This document shows, piece by piece, positions 49,601-60,284 of a stretch of 64,000 nucleotides of DNA. This DNA comes from Mikania micrantha (taxonomy: Eukaryota > Streptophyta > Magnoliopsida > Asterales > Asteraceae). How positions within the stretch are numbered: the stretch's first letter is position 1; every line of letters begins with the position of its first letter. The position numbers and the translations under genes are program-made. The notes below the pieces were generated by a model. The model did no database searches. It was not told the origin of the DNA and saw only the letters and a list, made by a program, of their open reading frames with translations. The DNA lies in assembly GCA_009363875.1 (NCBI GenBank), contig CM018686.1:1550001-1614000 (forward strand), written 5' to 3'.

Positions 49601-50542
49601 TAAAACCCTAAGGGTCGTAATATACTATAAAACCGAATTTAAAGTGGTTATTTACCTCCAATTTTGTGGATGCAAACACAAATAAGTTGTACTTCCTTGA
49701 TCTACGCATCAAGAGGAACGTATTGCTTCTGAGAACACTCGAATCCACTGAGAAATGGCTAAGATCTTGTAGAGAGAAGTTGAGAGAACAATCCTTGTAG
49801 AGAGAGAAAGGAGGTAGACGAAAGAGAGTGGGATTGGGTATTGGTGGTGGTTGTTGGAGCCTTAATGACTCTTTAAATGTTTAGGAAAATACCCGGTTGC
49901 TCGGTCTCGTTCGGTTTCGCGTAAAATACTGGTTCGCGTAGTTTTCGCGACGAAACGACACGATTATAAAATTAGAATTCATTTAATATTTATAGGTTGT
50001 GATTTCTAATAAATTAACTACTATCTTTTTATTTATTTAATTTTAAAATATTTAAGTTACTGTTTAGATCGAAATGTACGGTTGTCGCGCGTATTCGTTC
50101 GAATCGTCACTCGTACGGACACGACGATAACTATACTTTTCAATCTTGTTTTCTAATTATAGAATATCGTTCAGAACATTAAACTTTCAGATTTGTTCGT
50201 ACAGATCGTCACCTATACGAATAACCCGTCGGTTTAGCATTCACATAGCAATATTCGTGTGTTTAGTTCTTTAAAGTCTCACATACGTGTATACATAATA
50301 AATCCTAAACAAATAACCCTATGGTGGTTATGTGTTGCCAGATAATTATCTGACTCAAGAACCACTGTTCTGAACTGTGTTTCTGTTAAATGTTTCTGAA
50401 TTTGTTCCATGACACACAAACTGATAATGACAACTGATATGAATATGAATTGTACTGAAATGTATATGATTTGTACCTGTTAACTGTTCATGCTACTGTT
50501 TAAGATCACTGTTCCGATGACGGTTCCGGCACTGATGTTACA
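46629..50542 (-). repeat. 5' LTR (3914 bp) of the recent Tekay element
   Basis: Nearly identical partner of 37822-41753. It borders the primer site on its left and the target duplication on its right. I could not find a TATA matching those of the LTRs at 2751 and 21080: the aligned position reads GGGTATTTTCC on the minus strand. Confidence 0.93.
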
Positions 50543-50551
50543 ATAACCTAG

Positions 50552-51662
50552 TTTACTAACATATACAAGATATATGTATCTTTGATTTTATTTTTTTAAA
50601 TGCTCATGAGTACTTTTTAAAGCTGGTCATCAGGATAAACCCATTTTAAAGAAAACCTACCGCACGAAGACTCTACGTGATAAAACCTCTTACTCTCCTG
50701 GAATATATTGTTGCGAATGAAACTTGAACTCATTCACACTAAAAAGTTACGAGGTTGCCTCCTAAAATTAATTGATTTAAAGCTCATTAACATATTTGAT
50801 TTTGACCTACAATATTTTTATTAAGAGTTTGAAAATTTTTGTGAGCACAGACGGACCTTATTAGGGGCCTGAGTGCCCTGGCCCTCTCCGTTTCTCCGGT
50901 TATAAGGGTCGGTTTAATAGTATTTCGTCGAAAAATCATTCGCTTTCCTTCGTTTCCTTCTTGAAAATCCTTCGGCTCCCTCCGTTTTTTTTTCTAAAAA
51001 TCATGCGGCCCACTTCGAGCCTTTTTTCAAGCTCAGTCAATGTTTGTGAGTGCATGCTTTTATATTGGTTGGATTTATGCAATTTGCTTTCTTTAAATGA
51101 TTAACATCTCTCAAATATTCTATTTAAAATATTTTCAAAATTTAGATTTTGTATTTACTTTGCATAGGATGAGAGAGACAAAAGAGTTCAGGAACTAAGT
51201 GCTGAAATGCGTATATAAAAGCGGTTAAATGCATCATAACAAGGACAATTTCTTCCTATAATGAAAGCTATTGATGGTCTCAATGAATATCCATCCCCAA
51301 AAGTTGAAATTGTGAGTAGCAATTTTAAAAAACTTGAAGCAAATATCCACAAGATATAGGCCAATCATCCACAAGATAGGGGTGTTCTTTTTTGTATTTT
51401 TGCTAATTTAAAAGCGTTGAGAAATTAAATTAAGTGTAAGTTTGCATTACACTGCAAGTTATATATATATTTTACGCTATTTACACTGACGTAAGATCTT
51501 AAATGGTGATGAATAAGTAAAAACACAAAAAAAGAACCCCTATTTATGTATAATAAAGGTCATAAAAAAATTTCTAAGATTTGGGCGAATTTTGCTAGGA
51601 TTAATTGGTTACCTCAATTAATGTGTGTTTTTATTCAAGCCCAATCCTATATCTATTATATA
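50552..51662. other. Intergenic sequence with unassigned repeat-like blocks
   Basis: No gene is supported. At 50845-51010 the phrases GGGGCCTGAGTGCCCTGGCC and repeated CTCCGTTT/CCTTCGTTTCC words look like the end of an old DNA transposon. At 51165-51350 short exon-like stretches give no recognisable protein. Confidence 0.4.
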
Positions 51663-52075
51663 TCTATACTACTATATAATACATATAAGAAGGATAAAAT
51701 AATAATTTGCTTAAATCTCATAAAATTAAGAGTTTTACAACTCTTATAGCATATGTTACAACTTTTTAATTCTAATCTAAATGTTTGTTTGTGTTCTCAC
51801 TTTGTCCCACATTGCTAGCTTATAAGAATTTAAGTGATATAGAGTGATTATAAAAGAAAATCCTTCAAAACAAATAAACCACTTCTTAACATTTTTGGTG
51901 CATTTGGCCTTTTATGTTAATAGTTAACGCCGGTTTTAGTTAACTACCAAGTTAAAAAATTGTTTTTGTTATGGTTATGACTCAAGAACGAACCATGCAA
52001 ACCTTTAAAACATCCAACTTAAGTGTTATGTTTTCTGCTGCAACGCGCGAGTACAAGACTTACTATATAATAGAT

Positions 52076-52147
52076 ATTGGAGAGAGAAAGCATCAAAAAA
52101 CTCTTAAATTTATTGGAGAGAGAAAGCATCAAAAAACCCTTAAATTT
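52076..52147. repeat. 36-bp tandem duplication
   Basis: Two copies of a unit starting ATTGGAGAGAGAAAGCATC and ending TTAAATTT, with one substitution. In the frame of the ORF 51971-52246 it would encode IGERKHQKTLKF twice, but that ORF has no other support as a gene. Confidence 0.8.
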
Positions 52148-52723
52148 AAGAGGTACAATTTTTTCAGCCAAATGTACAACACTTTTAGGCTTAAAGGTGA
52201 TTCAATAAGACTTCAAAATTCAAAATCTGTCTCAACAAAACCCTAGCCCCAACACCACCACCTTGAATGCGACCACGATGATCTGGCTCTCATATTCTCT
52301 CCGGCGACCACCTCGAACGCAATTCCGGCAAACTCTTCGATGGTGATGGTGACGACCCTAATGCACACTAGCAACGGTGTTAATGGCTTGAGCTTTCTAT
52401 GGATTTGCTCCCTGTCTCTCGCAATTCACGATTAAATCAAAGAAGAATATCAATTTGTTTGTAGATATCAATTCAAGCATGTTCAACTCAGGTAATGATC
52501 TGCATTTTTCTTGCTTGAAATTTGTTTCTTGCTTATTCTTATGATTTGGAACCCTAACCCGCATGTGTTATGGATTTAGCGTCATTGATGTTTCGGTTGA
52601 AAATCACTGGTAAGAAGTCTATAGTGTTTAAAGCTTGTCAATTTTTCACTTTATGTTTCACATTTCCTGTTTTGAATCATTTTCATAGATTTGGTATGAG
52701 GTATTGAGCTTTTCACTTAACGT

Positions 52724-54701
52724 TACGGGCGTAAACGAGCCGAGCCCGAGCCGGACACTGTTCGAGCTCGGCTCGTGAGGATTTTCCGAGGCTCGAGATC
52801 GAGGTCGGCTCGAATTGAGCTTCTTCTGTAAAGATCGAGCTCGGCTTGTGATTGATATATCAGGCTCGAGATCGGCTCGACTAAGCTCGAATTCATTGGC
52901 GATCCTTAAACAAGCCCAAGCTCGGCTCGTGAGCTCGATTAGCAGCTGTGTATTTAAGAAAAAAACAATTACTGACAAAGTAACTAGTGTGAAATTTGCA
53001 TCAAAAAATCCATCATAATCCAACCAAGTGCAAAAGCAAGGAGTCTAAAACCATACACAAATACAAAGTATACAGATCAACACAAAAATTCTTAAACCAC
53101 TATGAGACCAAATTAATATTTTAAAAAAGAACTAAATATTCATTGTATAGAAACAAAATAAACGGTCTTCTTAAATATCCATAGCCATACACCACAAAAG
53201 CTTGTCTTCTTCTTTTTGAACCTGAAACATGAAGTCAAATTGTTAAACCGAAATCCATACAAACCAAAAAGAAGTATATGTACTGATTATTTGATTTGTT
53301 ATAAATACTCACCTTTACCAAGCAAAAGCAACCTTCTTAACACCAAGAGCAAACTATACAAACATAAAACAAGTTAACCAAAATCAATAAACAAGGAACA
53401 TCATCCTATTTAACCTTCTTTATATAGAAAAAAATAGTTCAAAAACATACTCAAAAAGTTGAGAATCAAATTACCAAAATCCAAATCTACCTCATGGTTC
53501 CACTATTACTTTGACTTGACTGCACGTTATAGCATTCTGGTTCGAATTAATTTAGTGCTTGGTTATAATCACCAAGTCTATTGAAGTTTGGATGAACCAA
53601 CAGGCAACAGCTTAAAATTGGCCAATTTGGTGTTGTAAGCAACACATCTGATGAAACTGATATTGCCCTTGAAACTACTGACACATACACACTGGATTTA
53701 ACAAGCCTCATGGTTTCATACTTTCATCTAGTTTCATTGAACTTAAAAAGCAATTATAACACATTAAACAATCAACCATTTGATTATAAACTATATCAAT
53801 CCCAAAATAAACCTAAACATAAATATCAATTTTCTAAAGTGACTGCAACGTGTGGATAGATTATAATACTTAAATTCAAGTTTAAAACACATAAAATCTT
53901 CACAAAGTTATCATATTCTCTCATCAAATCCTAAGAATCACCCAAGCAAAACTTTAAGAAAGTAAAAAAACCAAATAAAACAAACTTAACCACTCAGGCT
54001 TGCTAAAGTTGAGTACTTTTGTGGAGGAATAAACTAAGAAAATGAACTTGTTAAAGATGATTGCATATTTAGAATCCAAAAAATCTAGAATCTGAAAAAT
54101 CTATAATGTGTATATTTTACAACTATACAAGTACAATCCATTAAATCAATGATGAATCGAGTACATACGGTTATGTATGTTAAAGAGAGTGGTCGATTAA
54201 ACGATTATAACTTACCGGTTGAATCTAGAGACCAATGAGGGCTGGACCGAAGGTCAATGAACAATCGATGATGCCTAGGTGAACGACCAATGAAGGTTGA
54301 GAAAGGGACGAACGTTCGATGAAGGATTGAAGTCTTGAGAAGGGGAATAGGGACGAACGTTCGATGATGGCTGCTAGGGTTTCTTCTCTTTACTGAAGAA
54401 AGGAGCTCGATGATCTGTAGCAATTTAGGGTTTTTTTGAATTTTAGACAAGGGCAAAATAGGAAATGCCATATATATAAAGATATTTATTATATAAAGGT
54501 AGGCTCGTTAAGGCTCGCAAGCCTAAACGATCTTTTAATTAGAGGCTCGGGCTCGGGCTCGATAATTAAACGAACCATATTCTAAGGCTCGAGCTCGGGC
54601 TCGGGCTCGGGCTCGGGCTCGTTTAGGCTCGGCTTGTTCAAGCTTTTTACCGATCCGATCTCGTGTATCTCACGAGCCGACTTGATTCGTTTACACCCCT
54701 A
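52724..54701. mobile_element. hAT-type non-autonomous element (1978 bp)
   Basis: Termini TACGGGCGTAAACGAG (left) and, reverse complemented, TAGGGGTGTAAACGAA (right). Eight-base flanks CTTAACGT (52716-52723) and CTCAACGT (54702-54709) differ at one base and fit the 8-bp duplication of hAT elements. Both ends carry dense CGAGCTCGGCTC or GGCTCGGGCTCG repeats (52735-52945 and 54500-54660). The middle is AT-rich. The ORFs at 52658-53023 and 54205-54471 have no recognisable domain. Confidence 0.75.
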
Positions 54702-54810
54702 CTCAACGTCAATAAATGATTGTGAATCTTAAACTGTTGAACACAACATTGTGATTTAATATGGTTTAATTAATTTGGCATTGTCATTGATATATAGTTC
54801 TTCTTTTCAG

Positions 54811-55296
54811 GCATATGCTTCTATGTTGTATCTTATAAAGTTCAAAAACTTCAGAATTATCCTAAGGGGAAGCCTGTACAATTTAATATAGCAGATGCAT
54901 TGAGAAATCTACAAGTAGCCATCCACAGGCCTCATGGTTTTTCTACGAAAGAGGAAACATTGCAATGTATGATTTGTTTTTAGGAACCCTATTACATAAT
55001 TTGGTTGGAATATATTTCTTTTTATTTGTTTTGGTAATGAATCTATTGCAGGTTGTTCCAGAGACAACCCTTGCGTTTATCAAAGAAGCATCGGCTATTG
55101 GAGTTAAGGGATTCAATGTGTACCATAAAAACCGTGTGATCCATGTATGCATTTCTATATTGGGACTTTAATCTATTTTGAGTTTTTTTTTTTTTAAATA
55201 TTGTTAGTCAATATATCAAATTGTTTCAGCCCTTTTGAAAAGTAACTAGCAAGGAACATTATAGAGGTTTTGGCATTTGTTGGGGTTCTTGAACAG
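54811..55296 (+). pseudogene. Captured fragment of a MORC-family GHKL ATPase gene
   Basis: Three exon-like pieces bounded by splice sites: 54811-54966 (AG before, GT after) encoding VSYKVQKLQNYPKGKP and HRPHGFSTKEETLQ; 55052-55144 encoding ETTLAFIKEA and GVKGFNVYHKNRVI; 55230-55296 encoding PF-stop-KVTS and, after a frameshift, VGVLEQ. GFNVYHKNR(L/V)I followed by PFWKV and VGVLE is the signature of plant MORC proteins (S5 fold next to the GHKL ATPase), which act in transposon silencing. Here the Trp codon is TGA and the frame breaks, so it is a relic. Assignment of the first exon is less sure. Confidence 0.6.
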
Positions 55297-55870
55297 GTAA
55301 ACATTTTAATTTTTGTATCTATAATATATGCTTTATATATTCGCTGGTTACTAATTTCATCTTTTTGAAACAATCAACTGTTTTTTTGCTACATGTATAT
55401 TTTCAGGTTGAAGTCGAGGATAAACCAATGTGATACAAAAGGAGTGAGGCATGATGGTTTTTGTTACCCGAATGATTTAATTAAACTTATGTTGTAATTT
55501 GTTGTCGCCGCCGCCGCATCGCGTGGATTTTTTGCTAGTGTTTATATAGGGGGGGATCCACTAAGAAGAGGATTTATCCTAAGAACAATAAGAACTAATC
55601 TTAACCCTTAATTATTTAGATTAAAGGTCTTAACTAATTATCTATTAAACACCATAAGAATACTCCTAATTTTTAATCAAAAGGGTAGGATAGACATTTT
55701 ACACAAATTAACTGTCTCTCTCTTTAAAAAACGTAACCGTGACCGATCTTTAACCAGAAAACCGACGAAAACCTAGATCCTCTCAATCCTCCTCTCTTCA
55801 ATGGCGATAACCTAGAATCCTCTCATTACTCCGTCATTTCACCTTTGATTTCATAACATTCATTCTCAAA

Positions 55871-55903
55871 ATGGATAAAAAGCATGCAAAAGAATCCACA
55901 TGT
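55871..55903 (+). pseudogene. First exon of the MULE gene, left arm
   Basis: ATG 55871 begins MDKKHAKES and runs into a GTAAACG donor-like site near 55904. The right arm has the same start at 63388 on the minus strand (MDKKHAKESPG, then GTAAACG). Conservation in both arms supports a real leader exon. It is a short basic N-terminus of unknown role. Confidence 0.45.
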
Positions 55904-56247
55904 AAACGAATTTGATTTTTGTTAAATTTTCAATTCAAATATCTGAAATTCCGATTAGTTTTTCATCAACCGTACATGATTTTATGTTTACAGGAAAATT
56001 ACGAGATCTTCGATCAAAGAAAATCAAAGAATCAATTCCAAAATCGGACAAAACAACTACAAACAGTACGACTTTCTTTGATTAACACTAAAATGTTTCA
56101 GATATTTTATTTATTTTAGCATAACAGTAAAATGCTTGTATTCTAATGCTTAAAATCGCTTATTCTACAATTTTTGTTAACAATTATAAATTTAAGCTAG
56201 ATATTGGTGTACTACATAACATAAATAATTATTGTATGATGATTTTT

Positions 56248-57370
56248 AGTTGCAAAGTGGTAAGTTTATGTTGGTCTTTAGGTTGTGATTGTACTGCATA
56301 TGTCATGTTGGCGATGTAACCTTTGATTTGATGATGTTCGTCATTTTAAGTTGTGTGTCGTGTTCATGTGCTGTATTGCTAAGGAACTTACTAGGTTAGC
56401 CCCTTCACAACCCTTATTTGTATGCTGCATTAATTTGACATAGTTTGTATGATGATAAATAGTTGAAAAGAAGTAAGTTTATGTTGGTCTTTAGGTTGTG
56501 ATTGTACTGCATCTATCGTGTTGGCGATGTAACCTTTGATTTGGCGATATTCATAATTGTAAATTGTGTGTCGTGTTCATGTGCTGCATTGCTAAGGACC
56601 TTAGTATGTTAGCCTCTGCGTAGGCCCTATGTGTGTGCTGCATTGATTTGACATAGGTTGTATGATGATTAATAGTTGAAAAGATGTAAGTTTATGTTGG
56701 TCTTTAGGCTGTGATTGTACTGCATCTGTCGTGTTGGCGATGTAACATTTGATTTGGTAATGTTCATAACTGTAAGTTGTGTGTCGTGTTCATGTGCTGC
56801 ATTGCTAAGGACCTTAGTAGGTTAGCCCCTTCACAGGCCTTATGTGTGTGCTGCATTGATTTGACATAGGTTGTATAATGATTAATAGTTGAAAAGATGT
56901 AAGTTTATGTTGGTCTTTAGGCTGCAATTGTACTACATCTCACGTGTTGGCAATGTAATCTTTGATTTGCTAATGTTCGTAATTGTAAGTTGTGTGTCAT
57001 GTTCATGTTCATCATTGCTAAGGATCTTAGTAGGTTAGCCCCTTCACAACCCTTATTTTTGTGCTGCATTGATTGACATAGTTTGTATGGTGATTAATAG
57101 TTGCAAAGATGTAAGTTTATGTTGGTCTTTATGCTGTGATTCTACTGCATCTCACGTGTTGGCGATATAACCTTTGATTTGGTGATGTTTGTTATTGTAA
57201 GTTGTGTGTCGTGTTCATGTGCTGCATTGCTAAGGACCTTAGTAGGCTAGCCCCTTTACAGCCCTTATGTGTGCGTTGCATTGATTTCACATAGCTTGTA
57301 TGATGAACTTTAGTTGCAAAGTGTGTAGTTTATGTTTCTTTTTAGTCTTTGATTGTACTGCATCCTATAA
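56248..57370. repeat. Tandem repeat, about 212 bp, five copies plus a partial (left arm)
   Basis: Units begin near 56248, 56460, 56670, 56888, 57100 and 57311 with AGTTG(C/A)AAAG. Each contains GTTTATGTTGGTCTTTA, TGTGTCGTGTTCATGTGCTG and TAAGGACCTTAGTAGG phrases. They lie between the terminal repeat and the ORF. The right arm has only two units. Confidence 0.85.
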
Positions 57371-57422
57371 CATTGTATTATATATGTATGTACTGTTTTA
57401 TTATAACTTTGTCTAATTTATG

Positions 57423-57827
57423 GGGGTTGGATCCACTAAGAAGGGATTTTTGCCTAAGAAGAGTAAGAAGCAATAGAAATTTGACACGTGTCATCATAAA
57501 ACAGTAATACAGTACAAAAAACGAAATACAGTACAAAAAGAAACAAAATCCAGTACAAAAAATCAAAAATCCAGCACAAAAAATCAAAAATCTAGTACAA
57601 AAAAAAATCCAGTACAAAAAAATAAAATATAGTACAAACAACAAAAATCTTATACAAAAAACCACAAAAATTGAGTATAAAAAAATATATAACAAATCTA
57701 GTACAAAAAAAATAAAAATGTAGTATAAAAAATAAGATTTTATAATTAAATTATGTGACACGTGTCAAATTCTTATTAGTTCTCACTCTTCTTACACAAA
57801 AAACTCTTCTTATTTGATCATTCCCCC
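57423..57827. mobile_element. Mutator-like MITE (405 bp) nested in the left arm
   Basis: Perfect 9-bp target duplication TAATTTATG at 57414-57422 and 57828-57836. Inverted ends of about 70 bp begin GGGGTTGGATCC (left) and GGGGGAATGATC (right) and both reach TTTGACACGTGTCA. The right arm of the palindrome keeps the empty site (at about 62626, with single TAATTTATG). The interior is a low-complexity array of CAGTACAAAAAA words. The termini resemble those of the large MULE. The ORF 57378-57761 over it is low-complexity Phe/Tyr-rich and not a gene. Confidence 0.85.
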
Positions 57828-57919
57828 TAATTTATGTACTGTTGGTTGATAACTTTATCCCATTTATGTACTATATTTGATTAGTTTTGGTTCTATATAT
57901 TTATTTTCAGTAACTTCAT

Positions 57920-58647
57920 CAACATAGGATAATTCTGAGGATGATTTTGAGTCTCCAGTACCTAAGTTTTTACAATATGACAAATTGAGAAGAATCCAAA
58001 TACCCAATTCTCCTCTAAGTCTCTACGTTTATTCAATCTCTAAATGCAATGCATAATGCTACTGTAAGTAAAATTGGATTTGCTAGCATTTTAGAGTTTA
58101 AAATAACATCTTTTCCCACTTGCTTGGGGTACTGGTTGTTAGGAAATTATGATCCAACAACCTGCAAACTCAACTTGGGATCCCATGTTGTAAAGATTAC
58201 ACCACAATTGGTCAAACAAGTTCTTGAAATTCCAGTGGGATCTACTAAACTAAATAAATTAGGTAAACCATCAATAAAAGATCCTGTTGTAGCAGAATTT
58301 AGAAGTCAATTTCCTGTAGATATTGTCTACCAGATATTAATGATGTAAGAGATTTAGTGAAAAGTAATGGGAATGCAGGAAGATTTTTTGAGTTGAATTT
58401 CTTGATGATATTTTACACTGTCATCGGAAAAATGACGCAAGGGTCAAAAGTCAACACAAAATTTCTTACTTCATTTAAAGATGGTGCGGGCATAAAATCT
58501 TTTGACTCATGCTCTTATATTATCAGCTGCTTGAACAAAACAAGACTAAGATGGAAGGGTTTTCAGCATTATAATGACCCTCTTTCATTTCTACTGGTAT
58601 GTACTATATTACAATATTTTAACACATTATATTATACTTTATTTTAA
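57920..58647 (+). pseudogene. MULE-carried DUF1985-like ORF, left arm copy
   Basis: An exon beginning near 57912 (DNSEDDFES, then VPKFLQYDKLRRI) shifts frame around 58020 and continues as VSKIGFASILEFKITSFP, YWLLGNYDP and LVKQVLEIPVGS to 58348. It shifts again, giving RDLVKSNGNAGRFFELNFL and SCLNKTRLRWKGFQHY to a likely donor near 58597. The pattern (hydrophobic start, WLL..YDP, V..VL.IP.G) fits the DUF1985/plant-mobile-domain-like N-part of Ulp1-type MULE proteins. No Ulp1 catalytic domain is visible downstream. Role unknown. Confidence 0.55.
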
Positions 58648-59010
58648 ACATTTGATGTTAAAGTTTAGTACAAATTCTAACATATGTATTTAAATAATGT
58701 ACAAAAATCTGAAAATCCAGTACATGTTATGAAATACATAACTTAAAAAAGCATTCATGTTCAGAATATAGTACAAATATTTGAATACAATACAAATATG
58801 TCTAAATACAGTACATAATTTTTAAGATTCCTTATTAATTCATACAACATACTTAATATTAAAATCAATCAAAGCTCAAAAATTTATTGAATACAGTACA
58901 AATGAGTATGGTACAAATACAATACTGTATTTGAAAGATTTCATAATAATTAATATGACTTTTTATAATGTATAACAAAAGCTTTTATTTTGATATTTTG
59001 AATTAAATAG

Positions 59011-59800
59011 TTGCTATATGCCCATGACATTTATCAAAGAGAAAATCCAAAAAAAAAAAGAAAGTTCCAGCCATTTGTTTTAAAACTAATGAAAGCTTGA
59101 ATGAACTTGATACACAATTGATTGATGACCAAAATATCATCAAACAAAAATCAAGTGATACTAAGGTGAAAGGAAAAGGAAAAGTGGAAAAAGATAAGTT
59201 GCCATCAACTTTGGTTAACAAAAACAAAGAAAGAAAAGAAAAGATGACCAAGAAGAGTTGCCTGTCACAAAAATGAGAAAGAAAACAATAAATGAAAAGG
59301 AAGAGTTGCTATCATCTTTCGTTATGAAAAAGAAAAAAACAAAAGGGAGCAAAGTGAAGAAAAATGATGTTGCCAAAAAAGAGAAAAAAAAACAAGTAGT
59401 TCAGAACCAAGAAATGCAAAGGTAATTCATTTTAACACATATATGTTGTATTTAATGTGTACTATTTTTATAAATTTTATTTTATTTTAACATGTATTAG
59501 GAATGGGTTGTTACAATCAAAGAAATGACAAAAGAGTTAGACAAGTTTGTTAATGATGTGGAGTTGTTAATTGTCAAATGTTTTGAAGAAATAGAATATG
59601 ATGATCAAATACTATCACCTATTGAAAAATGGATGTCAAGGCTTACTAAATAAAAAGAAATGAGAAAAAAAGAAGATCAAGATGAAAATGATGTTGCTAT
59701 CAATCCTTTAATTGTTGAACAATTGACTCAAAATAGTCCTTTGATAGATGAAATGATTGATGTAGAAGATAATGTTAAGGTGTAAGGTAAACACAGTACA
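59011..59800 (+). pseudogene. Lysine-rich and acidic 3' exons of the left-arm MULE gene
   Basis: After an AT-rich intron with many AGTACAAAT words (58620-59010), an exon reads LYAHDIYQREN, then SLNELDTQLIDDQNII and a long lysine-rich tail to about 59420. A further exon (about 59503-59790) reads KEMTKELDKFVNDVELL, EEIEYDDQILSPIEKWMS and VEQLTQNSPLIDEMID, with stops after MSRLTK and VKV. The composition suggests a nuclear, nucleic-acid-associated protein; no domain is recognised. The right arm has the inverted copy at about 60670-61430. Confidence 0.45.
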
Positions 59801-59804
59801 ACTC

Positions 59805-60284
59805 TAACCTAAATCTAGTACATATTGCATTTGATTTGTTAAAAGTACATATTGCATTTGATTTGTTAAAAAAAGCTCAAACTTTAATTAATGATATATT
59901 GATGCATGAGATAAAGTTGAAAATGATGATTATGTTAATGTTCAAAAGGAAATGGAAGAGGATAAAAAAGGAGATCAAAAAGAGGATGTTGTTGAGGTGC
60001 AAGGTAAATATCGTATAACTCTGACCTAAATCTAGTACATATTGCATTTGATTTGTTAAAAAAGCTCAAACTATAATTAATGATATATTGATGCAAGAGA
60101 TAAAGTTGAAAATGATGATGATGTTAAAGTTCATAAGGAAATGAGAAAGGATCAAAAAGAAGGAGATCAAAACGAGGATCTTGTTGAGGTGCAAGGTAAA
60201 TACAACACAACTCTAACCTAAATACAGTACATATTGCATTTGATTTGTTAAAAAAATTCAAACTTTAATTAATGATATATTGAT
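59805..60284. repeat. Tandem exon-intron repeat, about 190 bp, three copies (left arm)
   Basis: Each unit contains TAGTACATATTGCATTTG, TTAATTAATGATATATTGATG, then an exon-like stretch encoding DKVENDDDVKV and QNEDLVEVQG variants ending at a GTAAATA donor. The last unit stops at the palindrome centre. The right arm has about two inverted units (60285-60660). A small exon has been amplified. Confidence 0.7.

Larger units (their letters stand above)
37822..50542 (-). mobile_element. Complete, recent minus-strand Tekay element (12.7 kb)
   Basis: LTR 37822-41753, internal region 41754-46628, LTR 46629-50542, with all signals in order on the minus strand: primer site, gag-pol, polypurine tract. 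The target duplication is AATAA at 37817-37821 and at 50542-50546 (its first A shared with the LTR end), or ATAA if the canonical CA end is kept. The LTRs differ by roughly 25 substitutions plus an 18-bp and a few small indels by eye count, under 1 percent, so insertion was recent. Confidence 0.93.
36995..50551 (+). mobile_element. Non-autonomous Helitron interrupted by a Tekay element
   Basis: The 5' end is TCTTTCTATTATAATAAAC after an A (36994). The 3' end is a perfect hairpin CCGTGT-AAT-ACACGG (37800-37814), then GTAATAA. After removal of the Tekay insertion this continues into CCTAG (50547-50551) followed by T (50552). A TC start, a hairpin about 8 bases from CTAG, and an A/T target are Helitron hallmarks. 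Without the insertion it is about 830 bp, AT-rich and non-coding. Transposition proteins must come from elsewhere. Confidence 0.65.
51663..55538 (+). mobile_element. Probable Helitron with captured gene exons
   Basis: The 5' end TCTATACTACTATATAATAC follows an A (51662). The proposed 3' end has CCGCATCGCGTGG (55514-55526, a short stem with one G-T pair), then TTTTTTG and CTAG (55535-55538) followed by T. Inside are a leader-like stretch, spliced exon fragments of a MORC-type gene and a nested hAT element (52724-54701). Without the nested element it is about 1.9 kb. Gene capture and these termini fit a Helitron. The 3' stem is weak, and an alternative Helitron-like end (CAACGCGCGAGTAC at about 52041) exists, so the limits are uncertain. 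Confidence 0.5.

Noticed and set aside
52021..52070. Helitron 3' end at CAACGCGCGAGTACAAGACTT
   Set aside because: It resembles a Helitron terminus but lacks CTAG (reads TACTA) and a good stem. I prefer the end at 55535-55538, with the doubt stated.
54205..54471. 88-codon minus-strand ORF with HHRTFVP repeats
   Set aside because: It lies within the non-autonomous hAT element, its repeats come from duplicated GGGACGAACGTTCGATGA sequence, and no domain is recognised.
57378..57761. 127-codon Phe/Tyr/Leu-rich minus-strand ORF
   Set aside because: It is the translation of a low-complexity AGTACAAAAAA array inside the MITE. The apparent membrane-like composition is an artefact.
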